Assembly: GCA_947071365.1 (NCBI GenBank)
Contig: CAMTFT010000051.1
Span: 1-8,554, forward strand
DNA: 8,554 bases
DNA from: an uncultured bacterium
Lineage (GTDB): Bacteria; Bacillota; Clostridia; Lachnospirales; Lachnospiraceae
Reading direction: 5' to 3'
Below, piece after piece: positions 1-5,476 of the stretch. The first letter of the stretch is position 1. Every line of letters begins with the position of its first letter. Position numbers and translations under genes: made by a program. The notes under the pieces are model-generated. The model searched no databases. It was not told the DNA's origin and worked only from the letters and a program-made list of their open reading frames with translations.

Positions 1-46
1 TACACCTATTAAGTCGTCGGCAGCGTCAGATGTGTATAAGAGACAG
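1..46. other. Nextera adapter and i5 index (non-biological)
   Basis: Bases 14-46 match the Illumina Nextera Read 1 transposase adapter, and 28-46 are the 19-bp Tn5 mosaic end. Bases 6-13 (CTATTAAG) match an i5 index as I recall it (S518), and 1-5 (TACAC) match the end of the P5 primer. The same sequence recurs inverted at 8510-8554. This is untrimmed library sequence, not genome and not a natural transposon end. Confidence 0.97.
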
Positions 47-1001
47 TCTGGAAAGCGAGATACTGAAACAGGACAATGATCGCCCGGTAGCCCTGATCCT
101 TTGGTGACTGGGTGATTACCGCATCGATCTTGTCTGTCAGGAGGGCATTGCGCGCGTCCTCTGACAAATCGAAGAAAACAGAGGTCAGGCGGCGCTGCAG
201 GGATTCCATGGCAGAAATACATACCTGGGCATCACCGTTATAGATAATATAATTCACTTCCTCGTGTAGTTGAAGCTCCTGCTTTATCAGCTCCAGATTG
301 GATTCTGCGTTATTGCCAAGCTGGATGATCCCGTCTAATACCATGGCAGACGGTTCGGACTGGAAATAATCAAGGATACCGATATTGCGGTAATTATTTC
401 CAAGCATTGCCGAGGAAGGCAGAAATGCCATTACATGGCCGCTTCCGCCAGCAAGGCGGTTGATCAGCATACCGGCAATGCGGCCGGAGCGGTAGTAGTC
501 ACAGTGTATGGAGGAGAGAACCGGAAGGCGGTTAATATAAGTATTCAGAAATACGATCGGGAACTGCTCCTTGTGCAGGGCGCGGATCCTCCGGGAAATG
601 AGCGGAGAGTTAATAGGAACAATGACCATGGCGTTTGCGCCTTCCTCAAGTGCACGGTCGATGAGCTGCAATTGTGTCTGCGCGTCAAAATCATTTCCAA
701 AATACAATTCTATAGATACACCGTAATCTTTTACTTCGCGTTCTGCCTTGCGGATCCCGCGGATGACGTCTTCCCAGAAATCATTTGGACGGACGTGGAA
801 GACAACGGCAATTTTGTAATTGCGGCTGCGGTTGACAAGCCCGGAAGCGATCTTATTCGGCTGATAATTCATTTCCTTTGCGAGCTGACGGATATGCTCC
901 GCCACCTGGGGGTTAATGCGGTCACGGTTTTTCAATGCGCGCTGCACCGTTCCGATAGATACGCCGGCAGCAGCGGCAATATCTTTTAATGTAGTCGCCA
1001 T
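47..1001 (-). CDS. LacI-family transcriptional regulator, C-terminus cut by contig edge
   Basis: This is a DNA-binding repressor or activator of the LacI/GalR family and the likely ligand-responsive switch for the divergent operon. Residues 4-24 (TLKDIAAAAGVSIGTVQRAL) form the helix-turn-helix. Residues about 47-57 (YQPNKIASGLV) form the hinge helix, whose Leu55 corresponds to the leucine that LacI proteins insert at a central CpG. From about residue 62 (YKIAVVFHV) runs a periplasmic-binding-protein-like effector domain, as in sugar-sensing members. The ATG at 1001-999 has an AAAGGT ribosome site at 1016-1011. About 318 codons are genuine. The apparent end (VSYTHLTLPTT and a TAA stop) is translated adapter and index. 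LacI proteins are usually 330-350 residues, so perhaps 15-30 residues are missing. Recognition-helix residues I16 and G17 (TVQRAL rather than TVSRV/AL) differ from LacI itself. The ligand cannot be read from sequence. Its being a LacI protein rather than CysB/Cbl suggests control by substrate, not by sulfur starvation (inference). Confidence 0.93.
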
Positions 1002-1051
1002 AAATATTTTACCTTTATTCCGTTTGATTAGCGCATCGGGGATACCGCCAG

Positions 1052-1069
1052 GACGGCAACGTTTACGCG
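1052..1069. promoter_or_regulatory. Possible secondary LacI-family operator
   Basis: This 18-bp stretch has a central AACGTT flanked by CG pairs (CGGCAACGTTTACG) and matches the better palindrome at 1242-1259 at 13 of 18 positions. Its own symmetry is imperfect (5 of 9 pairs plus the core). It lies about 50 bases upstream of the lacI start, a sensible place for autoregulation. The two centres are 190 bp apart, near a whole number of helical turns, so looping is conceivable. It could also be a chance match. Confidence 0.35.
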
Positions 1070-1088
1070 GATCAAGTATTTTCTTTAA

Positions 1089-1116
1089 GTATTACATAGT
1101 TTCGCAAAAGTTACAA
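1089..1116 (-). promoter_or_regulatory. Weak candidate lacI promoter
   Basis: Read on the minus strand, TTGTAA (1116-1111) and TAATAC (1094-1089) lie 16 bp apart, giving a poor match to a sigma-70-type promoter. It is the best pair I found upstream of lacI by eye. The possible operator at 1052-1069 would then lie just downstream of transcription start. Low confidence. Confidence 0.22.
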
Positions 1117-1197
1117 GACCTTATTTTGGAGATATTAACTAAATTTTGGGCCCTCATTTCATGAAAGTATCCCAAAAATAATTTATTTTACATAGTT
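1092..1197. repeat. 10-bp direct repeat TTACATAGTT (1092-1101 and 1188-1197)
   Basis: Two exact copies of TTACATAGTT lie 96 bp apart in the divergent intergenic region. The second ends 3 bases before the TTGACA -35 box of the operon promoter. The first overlaps the region expected to drive lacI. The copies could be binding sites for another factor, or chance in AT-rich DNA. Confidence 0.4.
1144..1177. repeat. Inverted repeat with a nested palindrome
   Basis: TTTTGGG (1144-1150) pairs exactly with CCCAAAA (1171-1177) across 20 bases, and the loop contains the perfect 10-bp palindrome TTTCATGAAA (1157-1166). No clear T-run follows on either strand, so it does not look like a terminator. It sits just upstream of the operon promoter and might be a protein-binding site. 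Function unknown. Confidence 0.3.
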
Positions 1198-1200
1198 CTA

Positions 1201-1229
1201 TTGACAATGTCGTGGAAATAGTGTATTTA
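1201..1229 (+). promoter_or_regulatory. Promoter of the ABC transporter/sulfatase operon
   Basis: A perfect TTGACA -35 box (1201-1206) is followed after 17 bp by TATTTA (1224-1229), a weak -10 box. Transcription would start near 1236. The palindromic operator begins about 5 bases downstream, where a bound repressor would block initiation or promoter clearance. The first gene starts about 60 bases further on. Confidence 0.6.
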
Positions 1230-1241
1230 TTAAATATCACA

Positions 1242-1259
1242 TGCGTCAACGTTAACGCA
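1242..1259. promoter_or_regulatory. Probable LacI-family operator
   Basis: TGCGTCAACGTTAACGCA is an 18-bp palindrome with 8 of 9 pairs complementary and a central CG, the classic symmetry of LacI/GalR operators. It lies between the divergent lacI-family gene and the transporter operon, immediately after the promoter, so the adjacent regulator is the obvious ligand. It does not fit the 14-bp CcpA cre consensus well. Confidence 0.7.
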
Positions 1260-1296
1260 GAAATGTAAATTATACAAAATCACAGGAGGTAAGGAA

Positions 1297-2337
1297 ATGA
1301 GAAGTAAGAAAATGGCAGTAAAAATCATGACAGCAGGTATTGCGGCAGTAATGGCAATGGGGATGCCGATGTGTGTATCGGCTTCAGACGAGGTGTTGAA
1401 TGTTGGAACGATGCCGCTGACAATGGGCGTTCCGGTACTGTATGCACAGGAGCAGGGTTATTTTGAGGAAGCAGGGCTGAATGTTAATATTGAACTGTTT
1501 GCAACAGGCGCCCCGATCAATGAAGCAATCGCAGCGAACGAACTGGATGTTGCTGTTTCCGGTTTTGCATCCGTATACTCTCTGGCAAATGCAAACTGTA
1601 CCTGGCTTGCTGATGTCAGTACAACAGGCGGTATGGCACTGTTCGCACGCTCAGACTCCGCAATTGCACAGGCAGGCGAAACTGATGGAATGATTGGAAG
1701 TGCAGAGACCTTAAAGGGCATTCAGATCCTGGAACCTCTTGGCACAGCAGTACAGTACATGACAGAAACGTACGCAGCAAAATTCGGTCTTACACCGTCA
1801 GACCTGAATCAGGTAAATATGGAATACGCTCCCGCTTATCAGGCATTTACGACTGGCGAGGGTGATGCGGTTGCAGCGAATCCGCCGTATTCTTACACAC
1901 TTGCAGAGGAAGGATACACAAAGCTTTGTACCTTTGAAGATGCAACTGGTGTAAATATGTGTGACGGTGCTTTTGCACGCAATGCGGTAGTGGAAGAACG
2001 CGCAGAAGATATTCAGTTATTCGTGAACTGCCTTGTAAAGGCAATGGATGATCTTCAGGACGTAGAGCTCCGTACAGAATATACAAAGAAAGTGTATGAA
2101 GAAAACGCTATTACATGTTCAGATGCAGACCTGGCCCATGAGATTGAAGACAGAATGTACATCGGAACAGAAGCAATGTCAGATCCGGATTATGTTCTCG
2201 GCGAAGCATGGGTAGCTATTACAGATTTCCTTGTAAACGCAGAGAAAATTATGGAAGACAATGCACCGAACGTAGCAGCATCTATTAATCCGACTTTTGT
2301 ATCTGAGGCAATAGGAGCAGAAGTAAAGGGACAGTAA
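1297..2337 (+). CDS. ABC transporter substrate-binding protein, SsuA/TauA/NMT1-like
   Basis: This is the extracytoplasmic binding protein (346 aa) that delivers substrate to the permeases encoded next. Residues 1-29 are a signal peptide: Arg/Lys-rich N-terminus, hydrophobic 10-25, probable signal peptidase I site after VSA29. The mature part opens with the NMT1/SsuA pattern: LNVGTMPLTMGVPVLYA, then QGYFEEAGLNV (53-63), GAPINEAIAANELDVAVSG (71-89) and later GDAVAANPPYS (189-199). Relatives bind sulfonates, sulfate esters, nitrate or pyrimidines, so the fold does not fix the ligand. The neighbouring sulfatase points to a sulfated or sulfonated molecule (inference). AGGAGG at 1284-1289 sits 7 bases before the ATG. 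Odd point: Cys26 is in GMPMC, not a usable lipobox, so no lipid anchor is predicted, which is unusual for a Firmicute binding protein. The gene is first in the operon and is followed by a small hairpin. Confidence 0.92.
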   Translation: MRSKKMAVKIMTAGIAAVMAMGMPMCVSASDEVLNVGTMPLTMGVPVLYAQEQGYFEEAGLNVNIELFATGAPINEAIAANELDVAVSGFASVYSLANANCTWLADVSTTGGMALFARSDSAIAQAGETDGMIGSAETLKGIQILEPLGTAVQYMTETYAAKFGLTPSDLNQVNMEYAPAYQAFTTGEGDAVAANPPYSYTLAEEGYTKLCTFEDATGVNMCDGAFARNAVVEERAEDIQLFVNCLVKAMDDLQDVELRTEYTKKVYEENAITCSDADLAHEIEDRMYIGTEAMSDPDYVLGEAWVAITDFLVNAEKIMEDNAPNVAASINPTFVSEAIGAEVKGQ

Positions 2338-2340
2338 AGT

Positions 2341-2358
2341 AACTGCAGGAAGGCAGTT
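2341..2358 (+). repeat. Intercistronic hairpin after the binding-protein gene
   Basis: AACTGC (2341-2346) and GCAGTT (2353-2358) form a perfect 6-bp stem with the loop AGGAAG, starting 4 bases after the stop codon of the binding-protein gene. It lacks a T-run, so it is not a classical terminator. Such hairpins can protect the 3' end of the binding-protein message, giving more binding protein than permease. The purine loop resembles a ribosome site and would serve the alternative GTG start at 2363. Confidence 0.45.
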
Positions 2359-2360
2359 TC

Positions 2361-2372
2361 AGGTGGTAGAGG
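2361..2372 (+). promoter_or_regulatory. Ribosome-binding site deciding the first permease start
   Basis: AGGTGG (2361-2366) lies 8 bases before the ATG at 2375, and AGAGG (2368-2372) lies 5 bases before the ATG at 2378. Both favour an ATG start over the upstream in-frame GTG at 2363, whose only support is AGGAAGG inside the hairpin at 2347-2353. Confidence 0.5.
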
Positions 2373-2374
2373 TT

Positions 2375-3163
2375 ATGATGAAAAAGAAAAAAGAAAACTA
2401 TTGGATATTATCCGTATTGTCAATCGCGATTTTCATAGGAGTCTGGTATATATGCTGTGATGTGCTGAAACTTACAAGCTCTGCCACGCTGCCGGGACCT
2501 GTTACGATTGCGAAGACCTTTGTAAAGAAATTTTCCAGTACGGCGCCGGATGGCGCCACCCTGCCGGCTCATATTTTATCATCGCTTCAGATTTCCCTGG
2601 GCGGCTGGGCGATGGGCGTTCTGATTGGAACGCCCCTGGGAATCTTTATGGCATGGAATAAAAAAGTAGATTTGTTTGTGCGTCCGCTGTTTGACCTGCT
2701 TCGTCCGGTTCCGGGACTTGCCTGGATACCGTTGATGATCATTCTTTTCGGCATCGGACTCACACCGAAGATCGTTACCGTATTTTTGTCAGCATTCGTT
2801 CCGTGTGTCCTGAATTCATATACCGGAATCCGCCAGACAAAGGATGTACATCTCTGGGTTGGACAGACGTTTGGCGCATCGGACACACAGATGCTCGTGA
2901 ACATTGCGATCCCGACAGCTCTTCCGCTGATTATGACGGGTGTGCGCGTTGCGCTCGGCGCCGGATGGACATGTATCGTGGCAGCAGAAATGCTTGCTTC
3001 GACGAAAGGTCTTGGCTATATGATCCAGCAGGCGCGTGGAATTTACCGTCCGGATATCATTATCTGCGGTATGATTGCGATTGGTGCGATAGGAGCACTG
3101 TTTTCCGGACTGCTCACAATCATTGAAAATAAGATCATAAAGGGGGTGCGCAGGGATGATTAA
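2375..3163 (+). CDS. ABC transporter permease 1, SsuC/TauC type
   Basis: This is an integral membrane subunit (262 aa from this ATG) of the BPD_transp_1 permease family and half of the translocation channel. After a lysine-rich N-terminus comes a membrane segment (about 9-28), then LPGP (39-42), the start of the permease core (HILSSLQISLGGW, about 66-78), the RPLFDLLRPVPGLAWIPL stretch (103-120) typical of SsuC/TauC proteins, and more hydrophobic segments to about 251. The cytoplasmic coupling loop reads WVGQTFGAS with Pro180 and Pro184 further on. The expected EAA residues are replaced by VGQ although the GAS part is kept. The ATG at 2375 or 2378 is favoured by ribosome-site spacing; a GTG at 2363 would add 4 residues. 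The stop overlaps the next permease gene by 8 bases, implying coupled translation. With the second permease it probably forms a heterodimer. Confidence 0.9.
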   Translation: MMKKKKENYWILSVLSIAIFIGVWYICCDVLKLTSSATLPGPVTIAKTFVKKFSSTAPDGATLPAHILSSLQISLGGWAMGVLIGTPLGIFMAWNKKVDLFVRPLFDLLRPVPGLAWIPLMIILFGIGLTPKIVTVFLSAFVPCVLNSYTGIRQTKDVHLWVGQTFGASDTQMLVNIAIPTALPLIMTGVRVALGAGWTCIVAAEMLASTKGLGYMIQQARGIYRPDIIICGMIAIGAIGALFSGLLTIIENKIIKGVRRDD

Positions 3164-3950
3164 CCGTTTTCATAAAGGCGCTAAAAATTATGAAAAAACA
3201 ATATGTGCAGCGATATCTATTATTGCTTTCCTGTGTATCTGGCAGATGGTCGTGAGCTTTACACAGGCGGGACTTGTTCTGGCGGGCCCGATTGATACAC
3301 TCTCTGCATTTTTTAAAAGCATTGTGACTCCGATCGGAACCCACACGGTGGAAGGCCATATTTTGTGGAGCCTGAGCCGTGTACTGGTAGGATTCGTGCT
3401 TGGCTCTCTTGCAGGGATCGTCCTGGGAATCCTGATGGGGTGGTTCCGTCCGGTTTCCGCTTTATTCCGTCCGATTTTTGAGATTTTACGACCGATTCCT
3501 CCGATCGCGTGGATTCCGCTGTCGATTGTCTGGTTTGGACTTGGAGAGGCTTCCAAATACTTTCTGATTTTTTATTCAGCGTTCTGTGCAGTGACGATGA
3601 ATGCATATTCCGGAGTGCGCAGTGTTGATACAGAGCTTATGGGAGCCGCAAAAATGCTTGGGGCAAGTAACCGTCAGGTATTTACAACGGTTGTTCTTCC
3701 ATCGTGTATACCGCAGATTTTTGCGGGACTTCAGATTGCTGTCGGCACTTCCTGGGCAACGGTGGTTGCAGCGGAAATGGTGCGTTCCTCCGAGGGAGTC
3801 GGCTGGGTGATCATTAAAGGGCAGGACAGTAACAGTACCGTTCAGATTCTCGTTGGAATTGTGGCAATTGGTATCGTAGGATATATTCTGGCTGTCACAA
3901 TGAGGGCAATTGAGGCAAGACTTTGCAGATGGAGTGTAAGAGGCAAATGA
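3156..3950 (+). CDS. ABC transporter permease 2, SsuC/TauC type
   Basis: This is the second, distinct permease subunit (264 aa). It has a membrane segment at about 16-34, LAGP (42-45), a core starting near HILWSLSRVLVGF (68-80), the family stretch RPIFEILRPIPPIAWIPL (105-122), and a canonical coupling loop ELMGAAKMLGAS (160-171) with LP182 and P186. Hydrophobic segments continue to about residue 247. The ATG lies within the end of permease 1 and is preceded by AGGGGG (3141-3146) with a 9-base spacer. Most SsuC/TauC systems use one permease gene as a homodimer, so two divergent genes side by side suggest a heterodimeric channel. Its stop overlaps the next gene as ATGA. Confidence 0.92.
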   Translation: MINRFHKGAKNYEKTICAAISIIAFLCIWQMVVSFTQAGLVLAGPIDTLSAFFKSIVTPIGTHTVEGHILWSLSRVLVGFVLGSLAGIVLGILMGWFRPVSALFRPIFEILRPIPPIAWIPLSIVWFGLGEASKYFLIFYSAFCAVTMNAYSGVRSVDTELMGAAKMLGASNRQVFTTVVLPSCIPQIFAGLQIAVGTSWATVVAAEMVRSSEGVGWVIIKGQDSNSTVQILVGIVAIGIVGYILAVTMRAIEARLCRWSVRGK

Positions 3951-4702
3951 GTAAAGAAATTATTGTTTGTAAAAATATGTCAAAAACTTTTGAGACGGCA
4001 AGAGGCCCGGTGCATGTTATCGATAACGTGTCCTTAAGTGTCCGTGAGAATGAGCTTCTGGTTTTGTTTGGCCCGGGCCAGTGCGGCAAATCAACAATGA
4101 TCAACTGCATGTCCGGACTGGAAACCGTGAGTGGCGGAACGGTTGAAGTAAGCGGAAAAGCAGTGACGAAGCCGGGGCCGGACAGAGGTGTGGTATATCA
4201 GAGAATGGCACTCTTTCCGTGGCTTACGGTAATGGGAAATGTAGAGTATGGCCCGAAGGTACAGGGAGTACCGAAAAAAGAGCGCAGAGAGAAGGCACAG
4301 CATTATATTAATCTGGTCGGACTGGAGGGATTCGAGAATTCTTATCCGAATCAGCTTTCCGGAGGAATGCAGCAGCGTGTGGGAATTGCGCGTGCTTACT
4401 GCAACGAGCCGGATGTGCTGTTTATGGATGAGCCGTTCGGTCATCTGGATGCGCAGACGCGGTATCTGATGCAGGAAGACCTGATGAAGATCTGGGAGAA
4501 AGAAAAGCGCACGATCGTGTTTGTTACTAACAATATTGAAGAAGCGCTCTATCTGGCAGACAGGATCGTCGTCATGAGGAATTGTCCGACAAGCATCAAG
4601 AAAGAGTACGAGATTACTCTGCCCAGACCGCGTGATTATGTAGACCCGGAATTTTTGAGACTGCGTGAAGAGATCAGTGCAGTCGTGGACAAAGCATTGT
4701 AG
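3947..4702 (+). CDS. ABC transporter ATPase 1, SsuB/TauB type, switch His replaced
   Basis: This cytoplasmic ATP-binding subunit (251 aa) powers the importer. Motifs in order: Walker A GPGQCGKST (42-50), in which the usual inner Ser-Gly of GPSGCGKST is Gly-Gln; Q-loop Gln85; an intact signature LSGGMQQR (137-144); Walker B DVLFMDEP (156-163) with Glu162; D-loop GHLD. The switch position, normally His in a TH(D/N)xxEA pattern, is Asn195 (FVTNNIEEA, codon aac at 4529-4531). The subunit therefore supplies a good signature motif but a weakened Walker A/switch side. The ATG at 3947 forms an ATGA overlap with the permease stop and has AAGAGG at 3938-3943, so it is preferred over the in-frame ATG at 3923, which would add 8 residues. 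The gene is followed at once by ATPase 2, its likely partner. Confidence 0.93.
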   Translation: MSKEIIVCKNMSKTFETARGPVHVIDNVSLSVRENELLVLFGPGQCGKSTMINCMSGLETVSGGTVEVSGKAVTKPGPDRGVVYQRMALFPWLTVMGNVEYGPKVQGVPKKERREKAQHYINLVGLEGFENSYPNQLSGGMQQRVGIARAYCNEPDVLFMDEPFGHLDAQTRYLMQEDLMKIWEKEKRTIVFVTNNIEEALYLADRIVVMRNCPTSIKKEYEITLPRPRDYVDPEFLRLREEISAVVDKAL

Positions 4703-4706
4703 GAGG
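4701..4706 (+). promoter_or_regulatory. Ribosome-binding site supporting a GTG start
   Basis: A perfect AGGAGG overlaps the TAG stop of ATPase 1 and lies 7 bases before the GTG at 4714. The next in-frame ATG (4750, within DHMTKSF) would remove the first beta strand of the ATPase domain, so GTG is the start. Confidence 0.75.
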
Positions 4707-4713
4707 CGGAAAA

Positions 4714-5460
4714 GTGGAAAAGAAAGACATAATTCTTCACGTAGACCATATGACGAAAAGCTTCGGCGACCTGCAGGTTTTAAATGATATTTCCTTTGAT
4801 GTTCACCGGGGAGAATTTCTGTGCATCGTTGGTCCTACCGGATGTGGAAAAACAACTTTCCTGAACTGTATTACCGGTCTGTATAATCTGACGAGCGGAC
4901 AGATTCTGGTGAATGGGGAACCGGTCGATACGAAAAAGCATAACATTGCCTATATTTTTCAGGAATATTCTACCATGTCGTGGCTGACGGTAGAACAGAA
5001 TGTGGCATTTGGGCTGAAAATGAAAAAGAAGCCGAAGGATGTCATTGCAAAAGAAGTGGCGGAGGTCCTGGAAATGGTGGGACTGACGAAATACAAAGAC
5101 TATTACCCGATTGAGCTGTCTACCAGTATGCTTCAGAGAGTTGTAATAGCGAGAGCATTTGCAGTAAAACCGGACATTCTTCTGATGGATGAGCCGTATG
5201 GACAGTTGGATGTGGAGCTGCGGTTCCGTCTGGAGGATGAGCTGATCAAGCTGTGGCAGCAGCTCGGAACGACGGTTATATTTATTACACATAATATAGA
5301 AGAGGCTGTATATCTCAGTGAGAATATTCTTGTTCTGACAAACAAGCCGACCAGTATCAAGAGCAGATTGGAAAATACTCTGCCGAGACCACGTAAAATT
5401 TCAGCGCCGGAGTTCATTGATTTGAGAAATCAGGTGACGGAACTGATTAAGTGGTGGTAG
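4714..5460 (+). CDS. ABC transporter ATPase 2, SsuB/TauB type, degenerate signature motif
   Basis: This is the second ATP-binding subunit (248 aa). Walker A GPTGCGKTT (40-48), Q-loop Gln83, Walker B DILLMDEP (154-161) with catalytic Glu160, D-loop GQLD and switch His193 (FITHNIEEA) are canonical. The ABC signature is not: the usual LSGGMQQR reads LSTSMLQR (135-142; Thr137 and Ser138 at 5122-5127). In ABC dimers each ATP is held between Walker A of one subunit and the signature of the other. In a heterodimer with ATPase 1, the altered signature here faces the altered Walker A/switch of ATPase 1, giving one degenerate site and one fully canonical site. The end (LPRPRK...LRNQVTELI) resembles the SsuB/TauB C-terminus. 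The start is GTG with a perfect ribosome site. The sulfatase gene follows after 16 bases. Confidence 0.93.
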   Translation: MEKKDIILHVDHMTKSFGDLQVLNDISFDVHRGEFLCIVGPTGCGKTTFLNCITGLYNLTSGQILVNGEPVDTKKHNIAYIFQEYSTMSWLTVEQNVAFGLKMKKKPKDVIAKEVAEVLEMVGLTKYKDYYPIELSTSMLQRVVIARAFAVKPDILLMDEPYGQLDVELRFRLEDELIKLWQQLGTTVIFITHNIEEAVYLSENILVLTNKPTSIKSRLENTLPRPRKISAPEFIDLRNQVTELIKWW

Positions 5461-5476
5461 GTAAAGGAGGATTTTT

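Noticed and set aside
435..989. 184-codon plus-strand open frame within lacI
   Set aside because: It is antisense to a clear LacI-family gene, with no family resemblance.
1144..1177. Rho-independent terminator
   Set aside because: The stem has only 3 GC pairs, a long 20-base loop, and no T-run on either strand.
1242..1259. CcpA catabolite-repression (cre) site
   Set aside because: The 14-bp cre pattern beginning TG and ending CA does not fit; the symmetry is 18 bp and better explained by the adjacent LacI regulator.
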